Of a stretch of 50,441 nt of DNA, positions 43,226 to 50,441 are shown in pieces; position 1 is the first letter of the stretch, and the number at the start of each line of letters is the position of its first letter. The translations under genes were made by a program, and so were the position numbers. Origin of the DNA: CAZPWQ01 sp964590495 (GTDB lineage Bacteria; Bacteroidota; Rhodothermia; Balneolales; Balneolaceae); contig CAZPWQ010000015.1 of assembly GCA_964590495.1 (NCBI GenBank), forward strand, positions 1 to 50,441. The letters are read 5' to 3'. The notes under the pieces were generated by a model. It worked only from the letters and a program-made list of their open reading frames with translations, was not told where the DNA came from and made no database searches.

Positions 43226-44422
43226 TTATAATCCCTCAATTTTCCCTACTCTTACAACGGGCTCATTGTCATAATCAATAAAATAGAACCGGTCCTTTTC
43301 ATCCATCCAAATGGCAGGATCATGGGATGTAAAATTTAAAAAATTGTTGTCTATGGCTATTTCATCAAAGGAACCCGTTCCGATCAAGCCCCCCTGTGGA
43401 TCAAAGACCTCAACCTTGGTCTGCAGTGAATCTTGATTCTGCATGCGCTGGCCGCTGAAGTGAAGCACTTTGTCGTCACTCATTTGCACAAACCCAATGC
43501 TATAACTGTTTATCTTGCCATTCGATTGCTGTCGTCCTCCCCCTCCAAAGGTAACAATAGACATGCTGCCTTCCTCATCCGTATTCACCACTACCGCTTC
43601 CTCCCAGTCAATGTGACCATTAAAGGTATTGACGAGATTCCACTCATCCACAGATTTTTCAAACTTATAGATTTTTCCGTCATAAATACCCGGCGCATAC
43701 CAAAAGCTGTTTTTGGCTGTCTGAATAAAATTTCCGCCATTCAAGCGATCACTTATCATTTTAACAAATTTGGAACCGGCCTCCGGTACCAGCTGATCAA
43801 ACTCCCCAAAAGAATTGATATGATTTTCAAATGATTCACTATAACGGTGAAAGACGAATTCCCGGTAGTTGCCTGGATCATCCTTTCCAATGTCTTGTGG
43901 TTTTTTTAGAATGACATAGTTTCCACCATCTGTTTGAAAAAATTTTCGCGACCACACCATACCCGCCTGCGAAGGTGCGTATTCTGAAAGAATATCTCCC
44001 TTTTTTGAGAACCACGTGACGCGCTGACTCTGCAAGTCTAACGCCACAATGTTATTCTCAATACTGAAATCGAAAATGGGTCCGGAGGGAAACTCCCCCG
44101 GTCCATTGCCCGATCGACCGATGGAACGCAGGTATTTGCCCTGTGGGCCAAACACCATTATCATTTTTTGCCGCCCCTCTGCGATATAGATATCTTGCCG
44201 GTTATCCGTACGTACCCGATAAGGTGAAGGCAGAAAATATTTTGCATCTGCACTCGTATTTCCACCGATGATGAATGATTCAGCAAAAGAGAGTGATAAC
44301 TTTTCAGGTGCCAAATCTGAAACAAATCCGCTTATGGTAAAAAGCAGGATGAATACTGCCAGGCAGAATAGTATTGGATGGAAAGGCTGTCCATGGCTTG
44401 AAGAATTTAGATAAACTGTCAT
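43226..44422 (-). CDS. Six-bladed beta-propeller protein (paralogue 3)
   Basis: 398 residues. A hydrophobic N-terminal segment (FHPILFCLAVFILLFTISGFV) serves as signal or anchor; there is no lipobox. The motif IGRSGNGPGEFPSG and blade strands (NIVALDLQSQRVTWFSKKGD) place it with the other three propellers. Followed closely by the isochorismatase-like gene. Function unknown. Confidence 0.7.
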   Translation of the reverse strand: MTVYLNSSSHGQPFHPILFCLAVFILLFTISGFVSDLAPEKLSLSFAESFIIGGNTSADAKYFLPSPYRVRTDNRQDIYIAEGRQKMIMVFGPQGKYLRSIGRSGNGPGEFPSGPIFDFSIENNIVALDLQSQRVTWFSKKGDILSEYAPSQAGMVWSRKFFQTDGGNYVILKKPQDIGKDDPGNYREFVFHRYSESFENHINSFGEFDQLVPEAGSKFVKMISDRLNGGNFIQTAKNSFWYAPGIYDGKIYKFEKSVDEWNLVNTFNGHIDWEEAVVVNTDEEGSMSIVTFGGGGRQQSNGKINSYSIGFVQMSDDKVLHFSGQRMQNQDSLQTKVEVFDPQGGLIGTGSFDEIAIDNNFLNFTSHDPAIWMDEKDRFYFIDYDNEPVVRVGKIEGL

Positions 44423-44501
44423 AAGAAGTTTAGTTGATATTTATCAAGTAATAGTTCGCAGTTACATAGGGGTTAGCCATAATAATGAAATACAATAGCA
44501 T

Positions 44502-44906
44502 TTAACAGGCACAGTGTACATCCATATTTCGTTTTACACCTGCTGCACCCTCTGTTGAGTACCCATCTCGTTTCCACCAATCAAGTCCACCCATTAATTC
44601 ATTTACTCTAAATCCTAGTTCTACGAGTTTAAGTGCCCCTTTTGTGGAACCATTGCAGCCGATACCATCACAGTAGGTAATATAAAGAGCATTTCTGCTG
44701 AGTGATTGAACCGTTTCTTCATTCATTGTTCGGTGAGGAAAGCTGATGGATCCGGGAATATGTTCCTGTTTGTAAGCATCTTCACTTCTTGTGTCAATAA
44801 CTACAATTTCTTTTTCCGTATCTTCATCTTTAAAGAAATCTGCTAAATCTGCTGAATCTACTTCGTAATTCAGTTTGTCCTTATAATGCTTTATTTGTTC
44901 ATTCAT
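44502..44906 (-). CDS. Single-domain rhodanese-like sulfurtransferase
   Basis: 134 residues from ATG 44906; the frame extends to 45017 but would then overlap the regulatory site. Rhodanese fold with VVIDTRSEDAYKQEHIPGS and an active-site loop YCDGIGCNGSTKGA that holds two Cys. It ends in a Cys-rich tail (DVHCAC). Divergent from a MetR-like regulator with a MetR-type box between them, so sulfur-responsive control is likely. Donor and acceptor are unknown. Confidence 0.8.
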   Translation of the reverse strand: MNEQIKHYKDKLNYEVDSADLADFFKDEDTEKEIVVIDTRSEDAYKQEHIPGSISFPHRTMNEETVQSLSRNALYITYCDGIGCNGSTKGALKLVELGFRVNELMGGLDWWKRDGYSTEGAAGVKRNMDVHCAC

Positions 44907-44993
44907 AACTGGTGTGTTTATTGTTTTAAAATTTTGAATTGAATGTAATCGGTGAAGAAGTGCCATAAAAGTGAATAAAATTAAGGATATACC

Positions 44994-45006
44994 TGAAAAA
45001 CATTCA
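44994..45006. promoter_or_regulatory. MetR-type box between rhodanese and lysR genes
   Basis: TGAAAAACATTCA matches TGAA-N5-TTCA, the binding consensus known for MetR, and lies between the two divergent genes, 49 bases before the regulator start. A LysR-type T-N11-A motif is contained in it. Confidence 0.55.
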
Positions 45007-45054
45007 TGATTCAGCATCTGTGTGTAACAATTAAGAACAGTACATTAGATAAGT

Positions 45055-45948
45055 ATGAATTTGGAGATAAAACATTTCAGATTAGTAAAGGCGATTGTTG
45101 AGGAAGGTAGTATTGCTAATGCTGCTGACAAGCTACATCTGACACCCAGTGCTTTAAGTCACCAACTTCGTGATGCTGAACTACAAGCCGGCGCTAAAAT
45201 ATTTCACAGGGTCAACAAAAGACTGGTTTTAACTGAGGTAGGAGAAAAAATATTATCATCAGCCAATACAATACTCGATCAAATCGATAACATTGAGGAG
45301 GAGGTCAAACAGACCATCAGAGGCGAAGCCGGAAGTATACGCCTTAGTACGGAGTGTTATACCAGTTACCATTGGCTGCCGTCCGTTCTGAAAAAATTTA
45401 GAGCGAATTTTTCCAATATTGATGTACAAATTGTATTTGAGGCTACGCATAAACCGATTGAAAAGCTCTTACAGGGAGAGATCGATCTTACGATTACAAG
45501 CGATCCGGTTGATAGTGACAAGGTTGAATATATTGAGCTTTTTAAAGATGAAATGGTTGCTTTGGTATCAAAATCTCATCCCTGGAATGATAAACTTTAT
45601 ATCGAAGCTGAAGATTTTGCCAATGAAAACCTGATCATCCATTCAAAACCTATGAGTACTGTAACTGTCTATCAAAAAGTTTTAAAACCTGCTTCAGTAG
45701 AACCTGGAGATTTAACGATATTGCCTTTAACCGAAGCCACAGTGGAAATGGTGAGGGCCGATATGGGAGTGACCGTTATGGCTAATTGGGCAATGAAACC
45801 TTTTTTGGATGGCAATCAATTAAAAACCGTTCGGGTTACCTCAAAAGGTTTATTCAGACAACATTATGCGGCAACTTTGGAAGATAAGGAGAGACCCGAA
45901 TACTATGATTATTTTATAAAATTTTTGAAGGAAGAGATTCAGGTTTAG
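45055..45948 (+). CDS. LysR-family regulator, MetR-like
   Basis: 297 residues. Winged helix-turn-helix at 1-60 (GSIANAADKLHLTPSALSHQLRDAE), then a periplasmic-binding-like sensor domain starting IRLSTECYTSYHWLP, which matches the MetR subgroup (homocysteine co-inducer in enterobacteria) more than CysB. It probably controls the divergent rhodanese gene and possibly other sulfur genes. The ligand is inferred, not shown. Confidence 0.8.
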   Translation: MNLEIKHFRLVKAIVEEGSIANAADKLHLTPSALSHQLRDAELQAGAKIFHRVNKRLVLTEVGEKILSSANTILDQIDNIEEEVKQTIRGEAGSIRLSTECYTSYHWLPSVLKKFRANFSNIDVQIVFEATHKPIEKLLQGEIDLTITSDPVDSDKVEYIELFKDEMVALVSKSHPWNDKLYIEAEDFANENLIIHSKPMSTVTVYQKVLKPASVEPGDLTILPLTEATVEMVRADMGVTVMANWAMKPFLDGNQLKTVRVTSKGLFRQHYAATLEDKERPEYYDYFIKFLKEEIQV

Positions 45949-46085
45949 CGTTGAACAAACATATGGAATAGCGTAACCTGCAAGGTTCCGCGTGTGCTGT
46001 TGAGACGGCTCGCGAGGTATTGCTCGATGCCGGAGAGAGACTGTAGGTGAGATCGCTGAGTTGGTCACTCAGGATGGTTTATTTG

Positions 46086-47233
46086 CTACCGATCCTTTGA
46101 CTCTACGACTAACATTTCGATATCCCTTTTCTCCAACTTCAAATTTAACCCAAGTTGCTTTCTGACCGAATCAACTATAGATGTTGGCTTATCTCCATCA
46201 AAGGTCACAGCCCAGACGTAATTATCCTGGAAATTTGTCTTATCCACAATAGGAATTTTCAATATTTCTTCCAATTGTTTAACCAGTCCATAAATAGGTG
46301 CACCGGATGCGGCAATAACCCCCTCCGCCGCACTGGTGCGTATGATGAGGGGGTTGTAAATACGCAACCCTTTTGTTACCCCGTCAGGAGCGGTGAGTAC
46401 GTAAGCATCTGTAGTTCTGATTTCTTGCCTTATTCTTACCCCCAGAGAATTTTTTAGCGTATTCTGTATGACAGGGTACAAATCATTATTTGCAGTTTCA
46501 GGAGCTTTGATTGAGATACTTAACCTCGTATTCAATATACTGTCGGGGGCAATGATACGGGAAGGCGAATATCGATAGGCAGTCTGTAATAAATCATGAG
46601 CTGAAATGGAACTGGAAGAATAAGTTCCATTGTAGGTGCTTATCCTACTGCTGTCAGTGAAAGTGGGAACCTTTTTGGTTTGTATGGCAATCGGATTTCC
46701 CTTGATAAGATTTTCCAGGATTTCGGTATTTATCTCGTCTGGCCTCGTTACCGCTACGAACCTTCCTGATGGGCTGATTAAAACCGTTCTTGGAATAGCA
46801 TAGATCCCAAATATCTTATGGACAGACCGGTTTTTGTCTAATCCAACCCACCCTTTTATGGTATGTCTTTTATGGTATGTCTTTTCAGAAAGTGCTCAAC
46901 CATTGGCCTGCTTTCGTAGGTTGTCGAAATAAAGCGGATCGGTGCTGTTTCAAACTGTTTGTAGAGGTTGTTTAAATGTGGAATCCATTTGATGGAGGGA
47001 GCGTGCCACGGTGCCCAGAATGACAAAACCAGAGCCTGATCCTTGAGGTCCTCATAACGGTAATGCTGTTTTGAGGCTTGCAGGTATTCTTCCAGGTCTA
47101 AAGAAGATACTTGATCTCCAACCCCTAATTCTTGAGCGTGCAAATCATTTTTGGAAGTATGTAAAATTCCAATAAGTAATAGAAGGGGAATAACTACTTT
47201 TCGCATCCCATAGATATTTGATTTTAGCGACAT
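46086..47233 (-). pseudogene. Thioredoxin-like + DUF3738 (TIGR03435-like) gene split by a 14-bp duplication
   Basis: The 5' part (47233-46856) encodes a signal peptide and a TlpA-like thioredoxin fold; the 3' part (46535-46086 and the frame leading to it) encodes a DUF3738-type domain (YVWAVTFDG, LGLNLKLEKRDIEMLVVES). Between them the 14-base unit CTTTTATGGTATGT occurs twice in tandem (46853-46866, 46867-46880). Removing one copy joins both into one unbroken frame of about 377 residues, so the gene was intact recently. The usual CxxC of the thioredoxin motif is HAPS (FWAPWHAPS), so redox activity was already absent. An assembly error is possible but less likely for a unit of this size. Confidence 0.75.
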
Positions 47234-47258
47234 ACTTTAGCGAGGGGAGAATCGCCGG

Positions 47259-47408
47259 TTATTTTAATATTAGACCTTGATACCATATTTTTGCTTGTCC
47301 CAAAGGTGTGCTTGATTCAAAGCTTAGATTCAGGAATTTCTGGGCAAAAGGAACCTCCCAAATGTTAAGGCAAAAACATAGACAGATTAAGCACTTAACT
47401 AATTTCAT
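47259..47408 (-). CDS. Short secreted peptide or truncated gene start
   Basis: 49 residues from ATG 47408, with a good AGGAG eight bases upstream. The N-terminus is a signal peptide (MKLVKCLICLCFCLNIWEVPFAQ) and the mature part begins FLNLSFESSTPLGQ, like the opening of larger exported enzymes. I suspect it is the 5' remnant of a longer gene. It lies 25 bases upstream of the DUF3738 pseudogene. Confidence 0.35.
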   Translation of the reverse strand: MKLVKCLICLCFCLNIWEVPFAQKFLNLSFESSTPLGQAKIWYQGLILK

Positions 47409-47578
47409 AACAGCAGACTCCTTTCGAAGTTGATTGGCAGTTGGCAATCCGAACTGATCGACTAAATCGGTCGCCAGCAAACACGTACTCAATTCAACAA
47501 GATTTATAAAAGCAGCAAGAAAGAACCATGGGTGAGGACTTCCTGCTTGACATTTTCCTACTTAAGGGTTAGGTGTAT

Positions 47579-48157
47579 TTAGTTTTGTTTTTCCCAGTCT
47601 AATGTAAATCTAAAATTGTCGATTACTTTTTCAAAACTCCAAAGTGAAATAGGACCACTGGAATCATAGTCCCTCACTTCCTTTTTTGTACTGTCTTTGT
47701 ATCTTATTTCAAAATTGTGCCAATCTGAGTGTAAAGTAGGACGGCCTAATTCTTTAGGCAATGAATTAAAATCCATTCGCTCAATAAGGTAAGTCAACTT
47801 ACCATAGGTTTTTTTGTTGATGCTACTGTGGTATTTACCGGTTAACTCTAAATTTCCTTCTCCAATAAGACTGACTTCTCCATTTTTGGAAATTGCAATA
47901 GTATACCTGAATTCATCACCTATTGTTATATTTCCGTTTCCACCATCGTAAGTCATATAAATTTTTTCAATATGCAATGAATTAATAAATAGTTCTAAGT
48001 CTTTATATGATTCATAATTTTCCAATATATGATATTTTTCATCAATTGAATTGGATTTCGATTCCTCCTCCTTATTGTTTTGAGCCAAGCAATTACTTGC
48101 ACATAAAAAGCATAAAGACAAAAAGAGGAAAAGGGGTGTTGACTTAAATCGATTCAT
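47579..48157 (-). CDS. Exported protein with a DUF6438-like domain
   Basis: 192 residues from ATG 48157 (MNRFKSTPLFLFLSLCF…), a signal peptide cut after LAQ; an ATG 7 codons upstream is also possible. The mature part has the pattern KIYMTYDGGNGNITIGDEF and YTIAISKNGEVSLIGEGN, typical of DUF6438, of unknown function. The gene begins close behind an attC-like site and ends at CACCTAAC (47568-47575), the inverse of its own cassette start, so it reads as a one-gene cassette. Confidence 0.6.
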   Translation of the reverse strand: MNRFKSTPLFLFLSLCFLCASNCLAQNNKEEESKSNSIDEKYHILENYESYKDLELFINSLHIEKIYMTYDGGNGNITIGDEFRYTIAISKNGEVSLIGEGNLELTGKYHSSINKKTYGKLTYLIERMDFNSLPKELGRPTLHSDWHNFEIRYKDSTKKEVRDYDSSGPISLWSFEKVIDNFRFTLDWEKQN

Positions 48158-48176
48158 GTGTTCAAATCTTAAATGC

Positions 48177-48295
48177 ACCTAACGGCCTGCGGTTTAACCG
48201 GTTTGGTCTTATTGGCAAGTAATGTAATTATGCTAAAAGTGAATTTAAAGCAACCCAGGGGCGGGGCCTGACCGCCCTGAAGCGCTGGTTATACC
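48177..48295 (-). repeat. attC-like recombination site A
   Basis: Read leftward it starts GGTATAAC (48288-48295) and ends GTTAGGT (48177-48183), the latter a perfect GTTRRRY integron core site. GGTATAAC is the exact inverse of TTATACC at 49488-49494, which begins the cassette it would close; CACCTAAC at 47568 is the inverse of GTTAGGTG here. Inner blocks CCGGTTAAACCGCAGG and TTACTTGCCAATAA match the other two sites. Confidence 0.55.
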
Positions 48296-48308
48296 GCAAC
48301 TATTGGAT

Positions 48309-49487
48309 TTAAAACCGGGCAAAAATAAAAAAAGGTTGCCCTTTGTCATTCATATTGCTCAATATTTCACTTAGTTTTTCATTCGGTTGAATATCCGCAT
48401 CTTCAATTTCAAACGGGGTGACCAAATTTATTATCCAGTCTTCATGCACTGCTTCTGGCTTCCCAATCCATCCAATATTATCATCAGTAAAACTGGTAAT
48501 ATCTGAAGATTCCCTAAGTTCCTTGTCGAAAAGAAAAGTATAATCACGGCCCTGCAAGTTGTAGTGAGCATAAATTACATTTTTTGTTTCAAATACATCT
48601 ACTGTGTGAACGTAGTCGCTTGAGCTACTAAAAAATTCATCACGATTGTTATAGGAATTGGCTAATAAATTGTCCGCGATCCAATATTCACCGAAATCAA
48701 ATTTATATGCCGGTCTTAATGAATAATCGCTATGTTCTTGCTTAACCCGGTATACAGTTTGCTCATACATTGGAATCACTGATAGAGTGTCTTCAACTGA
48801 GAAAAAATATCTATACGTATGTCCTACCTTTAGAGCATGTTGCTGAAATGGAATTGCTTCAAATACATACTCTTCTCTTTTGATGTCATAAATTTTTACC
48901 AGATTTTTACTTCTATTATGTATAGTACGGTTGGCACTTGATACCAAGGTTTTATCATCAAGCATGGCAATTATTTGTACAAAGGACTCCTTGGGCCTAT
49001 CGAGGGATTTTATAAATTTGCCGGACTCTTTGTCATAAAACATTAGTTTTGTTCGGGTTGATAAAACAATTGAGGTTTCTGTAATAGCAAAATCGTAGAC
49101 TGTTTCAAATTCTCCCGGACCTCTACCTGGTTTATCGATGACGTAATTAAGATGACCGGAATGATCAAAGCTGAATATTTTAGGATGGTCTCCTGTAGGA
49201 CTCGATTCAAATAGATAAAAGGATGATTTTTTAAATATGACCTTTCGTATTTCCCGCAGATACATCTCTTCCGGAAATTGAAGTTGGACATATTTTACAT
49301 CTTCAATTAAGGGAGGTAAACTTTGTTGGGTAGCTCCATCAGGATTAACAAAATAGCTGGGAATATTGTCAACTTCGGTAGCCGTATTGGAAATCTGAGT
49401 GTTAGAATTACCTAACATAATTCCTGCTAGAAACAAAAAAATGAGACTCTGAAATAGACTTTGTGAAAAATTTCGAACTTTATTCAT
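48309..49487 (-). CDS. Six-bladed beta-propeller protein (paralogue 4)
   Basis: 392 residues, with a hydrophobic N-terminal segment (FQSLIFLFLAGIMLG) as signal; the Cys of a lipobox is missing. The family motif IDKPGRGPGEFETV and later blade strands (YDIKREEYVFEAIPF) match the other three propellers. It is bounded by TTATACC just upstream of the ATG and by an attC-like site just after the stop. Function unknown. Confidence 0.7.
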   Translation of the reverse strand: MNKVRNFSQSLFQSLIFLFLAGIMLGNSNTQISNTATEVDNIPSYFVNPDGATQQSLPPLIEDVKYVQLQFPEEMYLREIRKVIFKKSSFYLFESSPTGDHPKIFSFDHSGHLNYVIDKPGRGPGEFETVYDFAITETSIVLSTRTKLMFYDKESGKFIKSLDRPKESFVQIIAMLDDKTLVSSANRTIHNRSKNLVKIYDIKREEYVFEAIPFQQHALKVGHTYRYFFSVEDTLSVIPMYEQTVYRVKQEHSDYSLRPAYKFDFGEYWIADNLLANSYNNRDEFFSSSSDYVHTVDVFETKNVIYAHYNLQGRDYTFLFDKELRESSDITSFTDDNIGWIGKPEAVHEDWIINLVTPFEIEDADIQPNEKLSEILSNMNDKGQPFFIFARF

Positions 49488-49599
49488 GGTATAATTAAGT
49501 TGCTAGTTGGACCACTGGTATAAACTCTAGTGTTACGATTACTATTTTGATAAACTAATGAGGCTGTATTGGCGCTACTGCTTTTTCCGGTCATTCCCC

Positions 49600-49648
49600 T
49601 AACCCCCTTTCTCCCCAAGGGACACCTTCGGTGAAAGGGGGATTTTTC
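49600..49648. repeat. CCCCCTTT…AGGGGGATTTTT repeat
   Basis: An imperfect inverted repeat resembling 26424-26483. On the plus strand the second arm ends in GGGGGATTTTT, a weak terminator-like form, but the nearest plus-strand gene is far away. Confidence 0.5.
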
Positions 49649-49709
49649 GTTGCCCCCTAATCTATCTTTTAGTCCGAAAATTAGTCTGTTTAATTATTAA
49701 TCATTACAC

Positions 49710-50441
49710 CTAGAGCTTTGAAAGAAACGCCGTAATCACATCTACAGTGCGCCTTAATTCGTCGTGGTGCAGGTTGTGGCCCGCTCCATCGACATGTACG
49801 AGCTCGCCCTGCTGCATCACGCTGACCGCTTCGGTGTGGGTTTCACGTTCTTGCGGGGAGGCATCTGCCTTCAGGATGAGGGCGGGCACCGGAATCTCTG
49901 CCAGCGAATTGCCCGTTCGCATTGTACCAGACATTGCCTGCCATGTCTGGCTGTTGTAGGCACCGTGATACTGTTTTTTTGAAAGCGCCCAATAATGGCA
50001 ATCCATCATAGCCCACTTGCTGTTCTGACGCTGGCATAATGCCACAAGATCCTCAAAGCTGTAATTGTTCTGGGCTACCAGCGATTCGGGTGTGCCAAAC
50101 ATACTAACAGAAAGCTGATCCGGGTTTCGCGGGGGACTGGGCGGACCTTCACGCTCATTAGCCTCAGCGGCTTCTTCGCCTTCGTCCTGTTCCTGGTCCT
50201 CTTCTTCAGCCTGTCGGGCGGGACCTCTTGGCCCCAGACCGGGATCGAGCATGATAATCGCCTCGGCCAGCTCGGGATACTCAGCCCCAACCCTCATGAC
50301 GGTGGCAGCCCCCATGGAATGGCCCATCAGGATCGGCTTCTCAAATCCCATCTCCTGCACGAACGCGACCACGTCTTCCACCAGGGTGTCGCCGTCGTCG
50401 GAAGACGTGAAGGGATCAGAAAGGCCGTGCCCGCGGGTGTC
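49710..50441 (-). CDS. Alpha/beta hydrolase, 5' end cut by the window edge
   Basis: At least 243 residues. The frame is open to the right edge and begins DTRGHGLSDP, the oxyanion-side motif. The nucleophile Ser is in GHSMGA, Asp in LILKADASPQ and His in GAGHNLHHDE, so a full triad is present. An acidic insertion rich in Glu (EEEDQEQDEGEEAAEANERE) lies in the cap region. The sequence is markedly richer in GC than its AT-rich neighbours, which may signal separate ancestry. Substrate unknown. Confidence 0.85.
   Translation of the reverse strand, partial: DTRGHGLSDPFTSSDDGDTLVEDVVAFVQEMGFEKPILMGHSMGAATVMRVGAEYPELAEAIIMLDPGLGPRGPARQAEEEDQEQDEGEEAAEANEREGPPSPPRNPDQLSVSMFGTPESLVAQNNYSFEDLVALCQRQNSKWAMMDCHYWALSKKQYHGAYNSQTWQAMSGTMRTGNSLAEIPVPALILKADASPQERETHTEAVSVMQQGELVHVDGAGHNLHHDELRRTVDVITAFLSKL

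Noticed and set aside
45949..46085. attC-like site after the LysR gene
   Set aside because: Short inverted repeats (CTGAG…CTCAG) exist, but the shared inner blocks and core ends are missing.
46086..46535. 149-residue ORF as a complete gene
   Set aside because: The frame is open far upstream without a start and joins the upstream ORF once the 14-bp duplication is removed.

Overview
The window looks like a scaffold from an AT-leaning, Gram-negative, aerobic heterotroph of the Balneolota/Rhodothermota/Bacteroidota part of the tree. The signs are several lipoproteins with signal peptidase II cleavage sites, four outer-surface six-bladed beta-propeller proteins, OMP barrels, an OPT transporter, mostly weak Shine-Dalgarno sites and many small dispersed repeats. 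The exact genus cannot be read from the sequence. One 100-N scaffold gap lies at 26073-26172.

Layout. (1) 1-3.4 kb: a BNR-type lipoprotein, a subtilisin-like lipoprotein whose lipobox exon is out of frame with the protease at a run of nine C, and a beta-barrel gene remnant cut by a repeat. (2) 3.8-12.9 kb: a divergent cysteine regulon. Leftward lies cysM-mec-cysO-moeZ, the sulfur-carrier-protein route to cysteine known from mycobacteria. Rightward lies sseA-cysI-cobA-cysH-siroheme synthase-ferredoxin, which reduces APS to sulfide and makes siroheme. Each operon is preceded by its own short ORF packed with cysteine codons (6897-6992 minus; 7265-7378 plus). The rightward one is followed by a complete terminator/antiterminator pair. 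(3) 13.0-24.7 kb: the whole branched-chain amino acid pathway, leftward ilvB-ilvN-ilvC-cimA-leuA-leuC-leuD-leuB with divergent ilvD. ilvB is preceded by a consensus promoter, a 47-residue leader peptide with 29 Ile/Leu/Val residues, and mutually exclusive RNA hairpins. A second Leu-rich ORF fits between cimA and leuA. (4) 25.3-29.4 kb: hisA and hisF-hisIE, separated by the N gap and two unrelated leftward genes. (5) 29.4-38.7 kb: a formamidase-like lipoprotein, an ATP-grasp/GNAT pair, an OPT transporter and osmC-metZ (methionine sulfhydrylation). (6) 38.7-39.9 kb: a 1.2 kb non-coding patch made of repeats, including a MITE with terminal inverted repeats. (7) 39.9-49.5 kb: leftward accessory genes (four beta-propellers, a cysteine-hydrolase, a rhodanese with a divergent MetR-like regulator, a frameshifted thioredoxin-like/DUF3738 gene, a DUF6438-like protein). 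Several are separated by attC-like sites whose ends match the cassette starts, as expected for integron cassettes without a nearby integrase. (8) The right edge cuts an alpha/beta hydrolase.

The common theme is amino-acid supply. Cysteine and branched-chain synthesis both appear to be controlled by translated leader peptides rather than only by DNA-binding repressors. The paired polycysteine leaders on the divergent sulfur operons are the most notable find; I infer that they sense charged tRNA-Cys.
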